The notes under the pieces: model-generated
Database searches by the model: none
What the model was told of the DNA's origin: nothing
What the model saw: the letters and a program-made list of their open reading frames with translations, nothing else
Origin: Notospermus geniculatus
Lineage: Eukaryota; Nemertea; Pilidiophora; Heteronemertea; Lineidae
Length of the DNA stretch: 64,000 nt
NCBI GenBank assembly: GCA_002633025.1
Contig: NMRB01001074.1
Coordinates: forward strand, 137,088-201,087
Reading direction: 5' to 3'
Program-made: the position numbers and the translations under genes
In this document: positions 1 to 13,700 of the stretch, in pieces
Position numbering within the stretch: position 1 is the stretch's first letter
Layout of the letters: each line of letters begins with the position of its first letter

Positions 1-780
1 AGGTCAGTTAGTTTGGGATGATGTATTGTATGGCAGTCATCTGTGCTCAAAGTGGAACTGGGGTGACAGGTTCAGTGGTTTTCTCTCCTTTATTCATGAA
101 CAGTTACTGAAATGAATAACGATAGAGAATGACCAAAATACTTTAATAAATAACAATCAAGGTTTTAATTTATACCTGATACTTATCACACTCAGTGAAT
201 GAGTCCAGTGGCCACAAAGATCAAAAGGTGAGATAACATAGGCCGTGGTGGACAAAAATTCAATTTATTCAATGTCCACTCGCGAATAGTTCAATACATG
301 TATATCAAGTCCTCTAGGGGCGTAACTAGCTTTTATGGCCAAGGGGGCAAAATTGATTGAGTCTGGAGGGCGAAGTCAGAGGGGGGGGGGCTGGGGGAGG
401 GGTCTTGCCCCAGAAAAGATTTGAAAATCTACATCCTCTGAGATGCATTTTCCCCACATCTTACACCACAATAACTCGGCTTGAAGAGGGAAAATGACCT
501 TTTAGAGGAAAAAACTTTTTGTCCCCTTTTGCTCTGGGGGCATTTCCCTACACTCCTCTCACAGTGGACGCGCCAGCTGAAATCTAGACATCCACTTATT
601 ACTGGGGACCACTGGGGACGAGTATTTCCAACCCTGATGTGTCCTCATTTCTTTCAGACGTCAGAAAAGTTGTCCCAATACCACCTCTGGTGAAGGGGAA
701 CCTACATAAAGAAAAGCCACATGTTTTCTTTTTATATCTTTATTGATCATGGATATTCATGTACTATTAAAGCAAAATAA
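1..780. other. Downstream flank, nothing recognised
   Basis: No supported gene. A run of G near 380-390 follows GGGGCGTAACTAGC, which may be one end of another inverted-repeat element; I could not find its other end. Confidence 0.3.
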
Positions 781-2367
781 ACGTATATGGTGAAAATCAT
801 ACAACAGAGTAAGAATATACATATCTACAGGAATATATCTACAGGAATATAGACCTTTTGAAAACCTTTGTTGCACCTGCTAAGAAGCGAGGCACAAAGG
901 CCTTTAGTCAAATTCTTATCTTTCCAAAATCTTTCCAACAACTACGGTAGTTTACATACCGGTACACCTATTGACCAAAATATAGAGATAATAAGCCATG
1001 AAGAGACCTGGGTTGAGCTAAATATACAGGGTGCTCCAATGAAAATGTCCTGTGAATAGTAGACATCGTTCTTGAGACCTTTTTGGTGGATAAACCAGCA
1101 CGGAGTCCATGAACACAATTTCAGTGAACCTGGGGTGGGAAGCTCAGCTGAAATGGTTCAATATAAACAGGTCAAGACGCTTAAAAGGGCTTCAACTTGG
1201 ATATTCTTACAAATATTATCACTATATTTAAAGAGATTATAAAGAGGTAACAACACAACCAGTACGGCACTCATAAAACATACAGTATGTCTCGAAAAAT
1301 ACAGTTCCATTGCACTGAGTGTGTTTTGCATGACATACTGTGAACTTTGAAACTGGCACTCTAACATGGACGGACGGTAACAAAAATGGTCAGTTTTCTG
1401 AAGATAAATACAGAATTTTATGTTGTTTGAACAAGAGAGAAACTTTGTCTGCGAGTGTATGAAGAGTACCGTTAGTGAGACAAAGGCCTGCTATGGGAGG
1501 CAGACAGTGTTGACACCAAATCAAACAGGCCTACTAGGAATTCAAGTGTTGATTCCTAGAGAAAGGTCGATGGGGGATTCACAGCAAAAAAGCAAACAAA
1601 CTATTGCACAAACCCAAGATCCCTGGTGCGTTGTGCCTCACTCCAATAACTGGCTGATCAACACGACAGCAGGGCGTGTTTTGAACAGCCAGAAATACCG
1701 ATAGAATTATAGCTAGAATTGGAGATGTAACATGCAGATCAGTGGACGGACCGACTGGTTAANATGTTTATGGTGAAAATCATACAACAGTGTAAGAATA
1801 TACACATATCTACAGGAATATATCTACAGGAATATAGACCTTTTGAAAACCTTTGTTGCACCTGCTAAGAAGCGAGGCACAAAGGCCTTTAGTCAAATTC
1901 TTATCTTTCCAATATCTTTCCAACAACTAGTTTACATACACCTATTGACCAAAATATAGAGATCATAAGCCATGACGAGAAGACCTGGGTTGAGCTAAAT
2001 ATAGGCCTACAGGGTGCTCCAATGAAAATGTTCTGTGAATAGTAGACTGTATTATTTCTTGAGACCTTTTTGGCAGATAAACCACCACTGAGTTGATGAA
2101 CGCAGTTTCAGTGAACCTTGGGGTGGGGGTGGGGTGTGTGTAGGGAGGGAGGGGGGTGGGGGGGGAGCTCAGCTGAAATGGTTCAATATAAACAGGTCAA
2201 GACACTTAAAAGAGCTTCAAATTGGACATTCTTACAAATATTATCACTTATTTAAAGAGATAAAGAGGTAACAACACAACCAGGACGGCACTCATAAAAC
2301 ATACAGTATGTCTCGAAAAATACATTAATATTCCATTGCATTGAGTGTGTTTTGCATGACATACTGT

Positions 2368-2543
2368 CAGGCGCGGATCCAAGGGGGGGCACACCCGGCC
2401 CGTGCCCCCTCTATTTTGTGGAAAATCTTTAAAATTGACCGGGAAATTTCGAAATTTTGAAAAGATGTTAAAATTTGACCGAGGTTTTCCACGATGTGTG
2501 CTGGCTGTGCCCCCTCTTTCCCATGATTCTGGATCCGCCCCTG
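2368..2543. mobile_element. 176-bp TIR element, 5-bp target duplication ACTGT
   Basis: Ends are CAGGCGCGGATCC and GGATCCGCCCCTG, imperfect inverted repeats. Flanks repeat ACTGT (2363-2367 and 2544-2548). The allelic contig at about 1340 has the empty site with a single ACTGT. It has no ORF, so it is non-autonomous. A 175-bp relative lies at 57064-57238. Confidence 0.8.
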
Positions 2544-2750
2544 ACTGTGAACTTTGAAACTGGCACACTAACATGGACGGATGGTGACAAAAATAGTCAG
2601 TTTTCTGAAGATAAATACAGAATGTTATGTTGTTAGAACACGAGAGACACTTCATGTGCGAGTGTATGAAGAGTAGCAAGACCGAAGCCCTGCTATGGGA
2701 GGATGGATGGCAGACTGTGTAGACACCGAATCAAACAGGCCTACTAGGAA

Positions 2751-3068
2751 GGGTTGGTTCTAAACCTGGCACTGGCACGCTGGCACTAGCACTGGCACTG
2801 GTATCATATTATGGTCAGAAATCATGAAAAAAAGTATATATACGTAACAGTTATTATTTTGGAAGATAATAGGGCCAACCAGTTTAACATGGATCAATTT
2901 TGTTGAAAATGAAATAAAAAAATTTTCTACTTTTTTTAGATTTTTTAACATAATTGATCCATGTTAAAACTGGTTGGACCTATTATCTTTTTATCTTCCA
3001 AAATAATATACCATTTTTCATGATTTCTGACCATAATATGATGCCAGTGCCAGGTTTAGAACCAACCC
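2751..3068. mobile_element. 318-bp foldback element, 9-bp target duplication TACTAGGAA
   Basis: Left end GGGTTGGTTCTAAACCTGG and right end CCAGGTTTAGAACCAACCC are inverted repeats that continue inward through most of the element, so it can fold into one hairpin. TACTAGGAA flanks it at 2742-2750 and 3069-3077. The allelic contig has the empty site at about 1532-1540. A 9-bp duplication would suit a Mutator-like family (inference). Confidence 0.8.
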
Positions 3069-5651
3069 TACTAGGAATTCAAGTGTTGATTCCTAGAGAA
3101 AGGGAATTCCCAGCAAAGCAAAACAATAACTACATGTATTGCACAAACCCAAGATCCCTGGTGTATTGTCCCTCACTCCAATAACTGGCTGATCAACACG
3201 ATAGCAGTGGCAGGTTTTGAACAGCCAGAAATACCGATAGAATTATAGCTAGAATTGGAGATGTAGCATGGAGATCAGTGGACGGACTGACTGGTTAATG
3301 TCTTGGGTAGAAAATACCAATATATTCAGTGCAATATATGGTCTGATGTATCTCCTCATGGTTGAATATCATCAGATATGTTGTATAACAGTGGATGGAA
3401 TTTACATCTCGCAAGTGGTGGCGATGTCTAAATTGTATAAATTAAGTCAAACGTTAACAAACTCCAGCAACTCGTAAGTCGGACACAAAATCTAAAAAAA
3501 GATGGACGGTAACATGAGAGAATACAAACAAAGCGTTCAGGAACTAGTCACTCGTATTCCTAGACCACCTCACTCGTTTTTATGAACGCTATTCACACAT
3601 ATTGTTCGTCCAAGTTACTGTATAATATTATAAATAAGAAAACTTTGTAATACTTCATAGAATGTCACTCAACATCCTATAACCAACAATACATACATGT
3701 ATTTATATTTACAAACAATAAATAAAACACCAAAATAATCACCCGAACTTCATGATATAATCCTTATTTTACGTTTCACAGCCTCTGATGAGTCCACACA
3801 CAATCATTAGACTCGGACATCTTCTGCCAAAACTCTAATGAATCAGTAAGAAATCAATAAAAATCAAATTATTATAAAACTAAAATTACAAATGTTAAAA
3901 TATTTGATCAAGCAGTGTTATAATCATCATCCCCTTCTTGTTTTCAAGCCTTTTTTTTGTAGAAATGTCAAACGTACATTTCATTATTTTTGAATCCCAG
4001 GTCGTCTTCATATACTGAGAATGAATGCTGATCAGGGAAACGTGTGAAAACAAACAGGGTATGATAGATGCATGGTGCTACTTTAATCTACATCTGTAGC
4101 ACACATGCCGGGGTTTTCACGTTACATGATAATCTATACACTTCATTTTTCCTACATACTTACTTACTACAGCAATGAAAATAAAACTGTACAATGAAAA
4201 CTTATATATTTGGCACAAAATCTTTATGAAGAGTACAAAAATATATTTTTTAAAAGCCAAGATATGAATTATTTTGAAACAAGTGATATGTACACAGTCA
4301 TTTTAACAGATGGCGGCCTCTATTTAAAAGCCGTATTATGGCGACACTGCATTTACACAGGGGTTTTTCAGCCTTAGACTTATCCAAGTCCCGATCATTT
4401 TCAAGTTAACAATGACCTACATTTAATACAGAGAATTCCACAAAAGCCACTCTGTATTAACACATTTTGCTACAACAAACTCCATACTTGTGTCTACGGC
4501 AGACAGACAACATAGTTCATCTTGGCCATTACATTTACTAAAAATTTCCTTTGAAACTTTTTGAAAAGCGATATTTGTTCTCTCTCTACGAAGTCCCTTC
4601 ACCAGTGGTGTGGACATTTATTATCAATTTGTTATGATTGATTATGAACACATCATAAAGAAGTTTGTCAAAGGTTACTGGCATAACCTACTTCCACAAA
4701 AACAGATATGTAGAACAGGGCTAACTTCTGAATAAGTTAAAGTGAACTCTGTCAATCAGTGATTTAAAACCTGATCTCAGTCATACATGCGTCACATGAC
4801 GTGGATGAGCAAGACCCTGGGAAAGTAATGTCAACCTGAACCATGGGTCAAGGTCATACTGACCCAAGGTCAAGGTCAAACTGGATTCCTGATCAGGGAT
4901 TTTCAATTTAACCAGGATGCGAAAGTCGAACAGTTTATTATGCAAGGGTCGTTGAATATTACACTAGACTATAGGCCTAACAGATGAAAACTTCTACAAA
5001 AGAATAATGTTTGACTAAGGCAATATTTTGGTCAGTTGTTTCCATGCCAACCAAGTAAAATAAAGCGCTGTGCAGGTATGGAATGTTTGGTGCTGTGATA
5101 CAGGGAAACGGACAACATCGACATCACAAATATTTCTTTATCACAGTCAGAGCTTTTTGACAGCTGAACACAGCAGCCAATCACGATCAACTTTGTTATA
5201 TTCTCGAAACAGATCACTCAACCTGTGAAATGAGTCATTAATCGAAATCTCTTCATGAATGGACGGCAGACATTATGTACCCTATACTCCGAAGTTTATT
5301 ACGAACACACCACAAATGAATTTTATCCTGTTTTTGCCTGTTTTGGAATGCTTCTGAGCACATCGCAACATTCTAACCTGGTTTGTGCAACTCCCTGAAT
5401 TTCGCACCAAGTTCACCAGTGACAGTCTTGTGACCTGGCAGCCATGTTGTGCTGATTCACCTGTTACTAGTATTTTCTTCCCCTCTGTATACATGTACGT
5501 CATCCTGAATGTTACTTTGATATCAAATTCATGGCACAAGAGGTACGTTAGCCACGAATAGAGAGAGCTGACGGTGGTCTTGTCTTGAAGACCTAAAAAG
5601 GATATCGTACACGTTCCTTCCTTTGGCTTATTTCCATGGAAACCTTCATAA

Positions 5652-7461
5652 TCACTGGTACTTCTTCGGTTTTGAGGTTGGTTCAAGTTCTCTTTCTGTT
5701 TTGTTGTCATCCTCGTCTTCAGCCAACCACCTGAAAATACGTCGAAATTTACCAAACATGACGATTGATTATAGCCTAATTAAAAGGTGAATGAACAGGT
5801 CATCCTGGCATGCTGATTGGCACAGTAACATAGAGAATGAGCACTAAGAATCCCTGCTCAAAGATGACAGATCAGGCACTTCGACAGATTCATTATGACA
5901 TGGGACTTGTGCAAGGTCATGAAATTTAGCCTGTCTGTCAGCATCTGACTGCAGACACAGTGTACGACAACTGTATGGGAAGCCACATCATCATGACGTG
6001 ATGCAGCCCTTTCAAACAAGCATACCCATTTAATACTGGTGTTTCATCTTTAAAATCCCGGGTTTGACTGGTAGGCCTAGAGGGACGACAGGTGGCGGGC
6101 AAAACTGTCGAGACAGCACTGCATTCTTCATCAAAATCAACTCAGATATCAATACTAACCTGTCACATGGGAAGACATAAACATCATCATCAGCAGCGCC
6201 CTCCTCCTCCGCTATTACCACCTTGTCGAGGTGCCACCCAGCACCAGAACCTTCACCATCATGACCGATGGTTAACTTTGTCAACTCGCCAAGACCGACG
6301 GCTTCCACAATAAACTCATCTACCTGAAGTCAGCAAACATCAAGAATTAGAGAAAGTCTCACACCAGAACAAAGGTTCAAAATGTGTACCAATCAGTTCT
6401 GGCCAGAATCACGTCACTGCCACCAGTCTTGGTTTTACAGGGAGCATCATATTGGTAGTAGTTTTATCGTGGATTCAAAGCCAACAGGCAAAACTAAAGA
6501 GTTTACACCATGGTCAAGAAAATACCAAAAACAACCAGGCATTGACATATTTAGTGTCATCACTCTAGGCTTCCCCTACCTCGCCCGTTTCAAACTTGTC
6601 ACTGCCATCAACATTTTTGCACAGGATCCTCTTGCCCGAGTCGCCATTCTTCCCGTCAAGCTGAATGTGAACATTGGCATCTGTGCCACTGCTTGACTTG
6701 TCAGATGTGTAAACCTTCACGTTGTATTTGACGGCTGTGAATAAAACGAATCAAGTTACATTTCAGAGACAATATATATCGATTGAGAGAAGAGGAACTA
6801 CATGAAATTTGCATGAATTTATTCAGGACCAAATAAGAGGTGACGTACCGGGCTCTGGTTCCTCACCAGGCCACTGGACCGCAAACTCTCGGACGAGATC
6901 TCCGTCTTCCTCTGTCGGGTCCAGCCAGCGATTGACATCAAATTCAAAATGCTTCTCTGCATCCAGTTTGTTCTCCAGCACAATCTGAAAGACAAAAACA
7001 GAGACTTGACAACTGCCGACTTCATTCCATTTTGGTAAGAGGGGGTCTGGAAACACAGCCCGCTATAGAATGGTGCAAACCGTGTGATTCCATACGCACT
7101 TGTTGCAGACCACACCGGGATTCGAACCCGGACCTTCCATGTGCAAGGAACACGTTCTTCCATCGACCAAAAGTCCGGACATTAGGCTTCAGGGCCTGAC
7201 ACCTCCTAAATCTAGCACACAGGGAAGCAGAGGACTGGTCCACCACAGCCAGATACTGACTTGAATCACTGTCATATCCGATGTATTGTGATCCAACGAT
7301 AGAAGAAACTTAAGCCAACACAAACGTCAGTCAATCTTATGTAGACTGAGCCACAAACGATGACGCACCTTCTCCAGATGCCAACCTGGGGCCTCTCCCT
7401 GACCATCCGTCTGAATACGTATCTTTTTAAGCTTGCCGACTTTCCTGGGATCCACAAAGAT
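5652..7461 (-). CDS. Second copy of the last five exons (allelic contig overlap)
   Basis: Exons 7369-7461, 6849-6984, 6580-6734, 6160-6323 and 5652-5730 repeat the ends of PLAT 17 and PLAT 18 with the same lengths, phases and stop codon as 11369-9651. Introns and 3' flank also match closely. The copy begins abruptly at the single N at 7485 with no upstream exon. I read it as the other haplotype at a contig end rather than a second gene. The donor after exon 7369 is GTGCGT here and GTACGT in the other copy. Confidence 0.8.
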
Positions 7462-9289
7462 CTGAAATAAAGAAAGTTTTGTATNTAAAAAAAGATGGAC
7501 GGTAACATGAGAGAATACAAACAAAGCGTTCAGGAACTAGTCACTCGTATTCCTAGACCACCTCACTCGTTTTTATGAACGCTATTCACACATATTGTTC
7601 GTCCAAGTTACTGTATAATATTATAAATAAGAAAACTTTGTAATACTTCATAGAATGTCACTCAACATCCTATAACCAACAATACATACATGTATTTATA
7701 TTTACAAACAATAAATAAAACACCAAAATAATCACCCGAACTTCATGATATAATCCTTATTTTACGTTTCACAGCCTCTGATGAGTCCACACACAATCAT
7801 TAGACTCGGACATCTTCTGCCAAAACTCTAATGAATCAGTAAGAAATCAATAAAAATCAAATTATTATAAAACTAAAATTACAAATGTTAAAATATTTGA
7901 TCAAGCAGTGTTATAATCATCATCCCCTTCTTGTTTTCAAGCCTTTTTTTGTAGAAATGTCAAACGTACATTTCATTATTTTTGAATCCCAGGTCGTCTT
8001 CATATACTGAGAATGAATGCAGATCAGGGAAACCTGTGAAAACAAAGAGGGTACGATAGATGCATGGTGCTACTTTTTATCTACATCTGTAGCACATATG
8101 CTGGGGGTTTTCACGTTATACAACAATCTATACACTTCATTTTTGCTACCTAATTACTCACTACAGCAATGAAACTAAAACTGTACAATGAAAATTTATA
8201 TATTTGGCACAAAATCTTTATGAAGAGTACAAAAATATATTTTTAAAAAGCCAAGATATGAATTATTTTGAAACAAGTGATATGTACACAGTCATTTTAA
8301 CAGATGGAGGCCTCTATAAAAGCCGTATTATGGCAACACTGGATTTACACAGGGGTTTTTCAGCCTTCGACATATCCAAGTCCCAATCATTTTCAAGGTA
8401 ATAATGACCTACATTTAATACAGAGAATTCCACAAAAGCCACTCTGTATTAACACGTTTTGCTACAACAAACTCCATACTTGTATCTACGGCAGACAGAC
8501 AACATAGTTCATCTTGGCCATTACTGGAAATTTCCTTTGAAAGTTTTTGAAAAGCGATATTTGTTCTCTCTCTACGAAGTCCCTTCACCAGTAGTGTGGA
8601 CTTTTATTATCAATTTGTTATGATTGATTATGAACACATCATAAAGAAGTTTGTCAAAGGTTACTGGCGTAACCTACTTCCACAAAAACAGATATGTAGA
8701 ACAGGGCAAACTTCTGAATAAGTTAAAGTGAACTCTGTCAATCAGTGATTTAAAACCTGACCTCAGTGATTTAAAACCCGACCTCAGTCATACATGCGTC
8801 ACATGACGTGGATGAGCAATACCCTGGGAAAGTAATGTCAACCTGAACCATGGGTCAAGGTCATATTGACCCAAGGTCAAGGTCAAACTGGATTCCCGAT
8901 CAGGGATTTTCAATTTAACCAGGATGCGAAAGGCGAACAGTTTATTATGCAAGGGTCGTTGAATATTACACTAGATTATAGGCCTAACAGATGAAAACTT
9001 CTACAAAAGAATAATGTTTGACTAAGGCAATATTTTGGTCAGTTGTTTCCATGCCAACCAAGTAAAATCAAGCGCTGTGCAGGTATGGAATGTTGGTGCT
9101 GTGATACAGGGAAACGGACAACATCGACATCACAATATTTTTTTATCACAGTCAGAGCTTTTTGACAGCTGAACACAGCAGCCAATCACGATCAACTTTG
9201 TTATATTCTCAAAATAGATCACTCAACCTGCGAAATGAGTCATAATCAGAATCTCTTCATGAATGGACGGCAGATATTATTTACCCTAT

Positions 9290-9650
9290 ACTCCGAAGTT
9301 TATTACGAACACACCACAAATGAATTTCATCCAGTTTTTGCCTGTTTTGGAATGCTTCTGAGCACATCACAACATTCTAACCTGGTTTGTGCAACTCCTT
9401 GAATTTTCCACCAAGTTCACCAGTGACAGTCTCGTGACCTGGCAGCCATGTTGTGCTGATTCACCAGTTATTTTCATCCCCTCCGTATATCCTCAATGTT
9501 ACTTTCATATCAAATTCACGGCACAAGAGGTACGTCAGCCACCAACAGAGGGAGCTGATGGTGGTCTTGTCTTGAGTTGGCCTCATTGAAAACCTAAAGG
9601 ATATCGTACACGTTCCTTCTTTTGGCTTATTTCCATGGAAACCTTCATAA
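9290..9650 (-). other. Probable 3' UTR with AATAAA signal
   Basis: Follows the stop codon. The first canonical AATAAA on the minus strand lies at 9299-9304. The same signal is at 5295-5300 in the overlapping contig. Further AATAAA words occur lower, so the exact 3' end is open. Confidence 0.5.
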
Positions 9651-10736
9651 TCACTGGTACTTCTTCGGTTTTGAGGTTGGTTCAAGTTCTCTTTCTGTTT
9701 TGTTGTCATCCTCGTCTTCAGCCAACCACCTGAAAATACGTCGAAATTTACCAAACATGACGATCGATTATAGCCTAATTAAAAGGTGAATGAACAGGTC
9801 ATCCTGGCATGCTGACTGGCACGGTAACATAGAGAATGAGCACTAAGAATCCCTGCTCAAAGATGACAGATCAGGCACTTCGACAGATTCATTATGACAT
9901 GGGACTTGTGCAAGGTCATGAACATTTAGCCTGTCTGTCAGCATCTGACTGCAGACACAGTGTACGACAACTGTGTGGGAAGCCACATCACCATTAAGCG
10001 ATGCAGCCCTTTCAAACAAGCATACCCCATTTTATACTGATGTTTCATCTTTAAAATCCCGGGTTTGACTGGTAGGCCTAGAGGGACGACAGGTGGCGGG
10101 CAAACTGTTGAGACAGCACTGCATTCTTCATCAAAATCAACTCAGATATCAATACTAACCTGTCACATGGGAAGACATAAACATCATCATCAGCAGCGCC
10201 CTCTTCCTCCGCTATAACCACCTTGTCGAGGTGCCACCCAGCACCAGAACCTTCACCATCATGACCGATGGTTAACTTTGTCAACTCGCCGAGACCGACG
10301 GCTTCCACAATAAACTCATCTACCTGAAGTCAGCAAACATCAAGAATTAGAGAAAGTCTCACACCAGAACAAAGGTTCAAAATGTGTACCAATCAGTTCT
10401 GGCCAGAATCACGTCACTGCCACCAGTCTTGGTTTTACAGGGAGCATCATCTTGGTAGTAGTTTTATCGTGGATTCAAAGCCAACAGGCAAAACTAAAGA
10501 GTTTACACCATGGTCAAGAAAATACCAACAACAACCAGGCATTGATGTATTTATAGTGTCATCACTCTAGGCTTCCCCTACCTCGCCCGTTTCAAACTTG
10601 TCACTGCCATCAACATTCTTGCACAGGATCCTCTTCCCCGAGTCGCCATTCTTCCCGTCAAGCTGAATGTGAACATTGGCATCTGTGCCGCTGCTTGACT
10701 TGTCAGATGTGTAAACCTTCACGTTGTATTTGACGG
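9651..10736 (-). CDS. PLAT domain 18 (B type) and stop codon
   Basis: Exons 10582-10736, 10160-10323 and 9651-9729. Landmarks: [72 protein letters not shown], then [16 protein letters not shown] and a C-terminus TSKPKKYQ before TGA at 9651-9653. The second exon uses a GTTAGT donor. This is the natural C-terminus: the PLAT is complete and the stop falls just after the RWL motif. Confidence 0.9.
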
Positions 10737-13700
10737 CTGTGAATAAAACGAATCAAGTTACATTTCAGAGACAATATATATCGATTAAGAGAAGAGGAAC
10801 TACATGAAATTTGCATGAATTTATTCAGGACCAAATAATAGGTGACGTACCGGGCTCTGGTTCCTCACCAGGCCACTGGACCGCAAACTCTCGAACGAGA
10901 TCTCCGTCTTCCTCTGTCGGGTCCAGCCAGCGATTGACGTCAAATTCAAAATGCTTCTCTGCATCCAGTTTATTCTCCAGCACAATCTGAAAGACAAAAA
11001 CCGAGACTTGACAACTGCTGATATCATTCCATTTTGGTAAGAGGGAGTCTGGAAACACAGCCCGTTTATAGAATGTGGTGACCTGTGCCTTACGCACTTG
11101 TTGCAGACCACACCGGGATTCAAACCCGGACCTTCTGTGTGCAAAGCACACGTTCTTCCATCAACCAAAAGTCCGGACATTAGGCTCGCGGGCCTGATAC
11201 ATCCTGAATCTACCACACAGGGAAGCAGAGGACTGGTCCACCACAGCCAGATACTGGCTTGAATCACTGTCATATCCGATGTATTGTGATCCAACGATAG
11301 AAGAAACTTAAGCCAACAGAAACATCAGTCAATCTCTTACGTAGACTGAGCCACAAACCATGACGTACCTTCTCCAGATGCCAACCTGGGGCCTCTCCCT
11401 GACCATCAGTCTGAATACGAATCTTTTTAAGCTTGCCGACTTTCCTGGGATCCACAAAGATCTGAAATAAAGAAAGTTTTGAATAAGTCCAGTAATGTCT
11501 TCACCACTTGAATTCAATCTAGGCCTAATAGGCCACACTTAATAGAGTTAGTTATGAATAATGACAACCAAACTCACAACAGTGGCAGAAACAAAGGTGA
11601 AATGATTCACTTACATCAAATTCATTCCTCATGCCCGATTCAAACAGCCCATTGTTTGTTTCACCCAGTGGGATGGGATCCGTGGCTCCTCGCTCGCCGA
11701 AGACGGTCAGCGACACCTGGGCATCTGTCCCGCTGCTCTCGACACCACTGGTCACTATCTCGATCTTCCAGTCTCCTCCTACAAGACACAAAGAAAATCG
11801 TTCAAATCTGATATCTCACCAGACTGCTGGCCTCTCAATCAAACACTCTGCTCGTTCCTGTTTGGTTACCAAGCAACAGTAGCAGCCATCTTGAATGACT
11901 TACTCTCATCCTTGTCATCCTCGTCCCCTTCAATAATCTTGGTTAACGGGAGCTCGATCTCTGCTACAGGATGTTCATCAGTCTCCTCTATCCATCTGTA
12001 ACAATACATCAAAGATCAACATTGGTTAGTCTCTAAAACACGTACAAGTACATGTAACCCAACAGCAGTATTTATATTTGCATTGTATTTGTTTGTTTCC
12101 ATCAGGGCCGAGCCATAGCAATATTATTGGCCCTGGTGAGTACGGAAGACGCCATCTCAAGCTACTCATGTTCCTCACTTGGATGGGGTCTTTTGCCCTT
12201 GCAAAGGATTGAGGTACGAGGCACCACGGCTGCTGTCCGATGCGACGGACGTGAAGAGCCTGGGATAATGAATCCTATATGGCCCAGGATTCGAACCTGG
12301 GACCTGTCACTTGCTAAAGTGGATGTGATAACCACTAGGCTATCAGGGCATCCAAAAGCAGTCTGAAGCATCAGAGCAAAAGTTGGAAAGTCCACCAGTG
12401 GTATCCATGCATTGAGAAGAAGATAATTCCTTGTTACTTACTGATCACAGTCAAAGAGAAACCTCCTGCTCTCCCCCTTCTCTTCTCGGATAATAACCTT
12501 ATCGACATGCCAGCCAGACCCGACACCCGTGCCATCATGGCCCAAGATGATCTTAGTCAAATCACCCATGGCAACAGCCTCGAGTTTGAAGCGATCAATC
12601 TGTTGAACAGAAATGAAAAGAAATTAGCAAATAGGGGAGAGAGTTCATCATTCTTGTCCAGTCTGTCACCCAAGACCATAGATGGTACCTGTATCTGTAG
12701 GCCTAACCACAAATTCCTCTACAATGAGTGTAGGTTTGCTAGCTCTTTCACCAATAGAACCTTGAGAGACGTTTCACCACAGAAAACACGGTTGAATCCC
12801 CCAACTTACACAGCCCTGTTCAAACTTGTCACCATCCTCTTCTCCGGGAGCCCTCGTGAGGAGGCGCCGTCTGCCTGTGTCGCCGTTCTCACCAAATATC
12901 TGGATGTAAACATGGGCATCGGTGCCAGCGCTGCTGATGTCCGAGGTGTAAATCGTGACCCAGTAATCATAAACTGAAAAAGAGGCAAAGGTGGTTTGAA
13001 ATTATGGAAGGACGATCTCAAATTTGACATTCTGTAGGAGTCAGAATACAGGAAACAATGGCAGATCACACCCCAAATCCTGCACCAACAGCGTTTTCGA
13101 TGGACCGGTAGTGACAGAGGTCGCTATAGCATTGTTTTGTCCCTTTCTCTCCCTGGATACCTACCCTTGAGCATCTCATTCCTGTCCTCCTTAACGACCG
13201 CCATCTCCCGCCAGTTATCTTCTCGGTCATCCTGCCTGACCCAACCCCCGAGGTCAAACTCGTACACTTTACCCTGAGATATGTTCTCAAGTTTGAGCTG
13301 GAAAACAACAGTAAATAAGTCGATGTCTGTTTCACAGAAAATGTCCAATTCTTTAGTTCTAGGAAAACCATTCTTGCCTGAAGACCAGACTTGGTCCTGA
13401 TAGAAAAAAGGATAAGCTATTGAATCAAAAGCCAAAGTATCTCACCTTATCAAGATACCATGACTTGTCACCGTCCTGCTCTTCATGGCCGACTCTGACC
13501 TTGTACACCTCGCCCAACTCTTCTTCAACCTTCACCTGGAGACAGAAGACAAGAATAAATGTGAATCCCTTGGTCAAAGTGTTGTCTGCTCCAATCTTCC
13601 AGATTTGAACTGTATGCTTCATGCAAGTTTCTGAGGCAGTAGAACAGAAGAACAGGCTCTTATGTCTAGTGGTAGAATGCTAAGTCCATTGACCAAAACT

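Larger units (their letters stand above)
780..3297. repeat. Second contig-end overlap, 780-1762 with 1764-3297
   Basis: The two halves, joined by a single N at 1763, share sequence from the ATGGTGAAAATCATACAAC start to a GGACTGACTGGTTAA end. The right copy is longer because it carries two insertions, at 2368-2543 and 2751-3068. No coding sequence is recognised. Confidence 0.8.
3494..11480. repeat. Direct repeat of about 4 kb at an N junction: contig-end overlap
   Basis: 3494-7484 and 7486-11480 are near-identical along their whole length, introns and 3' flank included, with small indels. They are separated by exactly one N. The left copy continues into unique sequence only on its left and the right copy only on its right, which is the geometry of two overlapping contigs not merged because the haplotypes differ. 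Confidence 0.85.

Noticed and set aside
313-700. Another TIR element starting GGGGCGTAACTAGC
   Set aside because: I could not find a matching inverted end or target duplication.
5652-7461. A second, independent PLAT gene downstream
   Set aside because: It starts at a single N, has no upstream exons, and matches the other copy through introns and the 3' flank; a haplotype overlap explains it better.
12282-12353. A functional tRNA gene on the minus strand
   Set aside because: A and B boxes are present but the acceptor ends do not pair, and the same head recurs joined to a SINE body.
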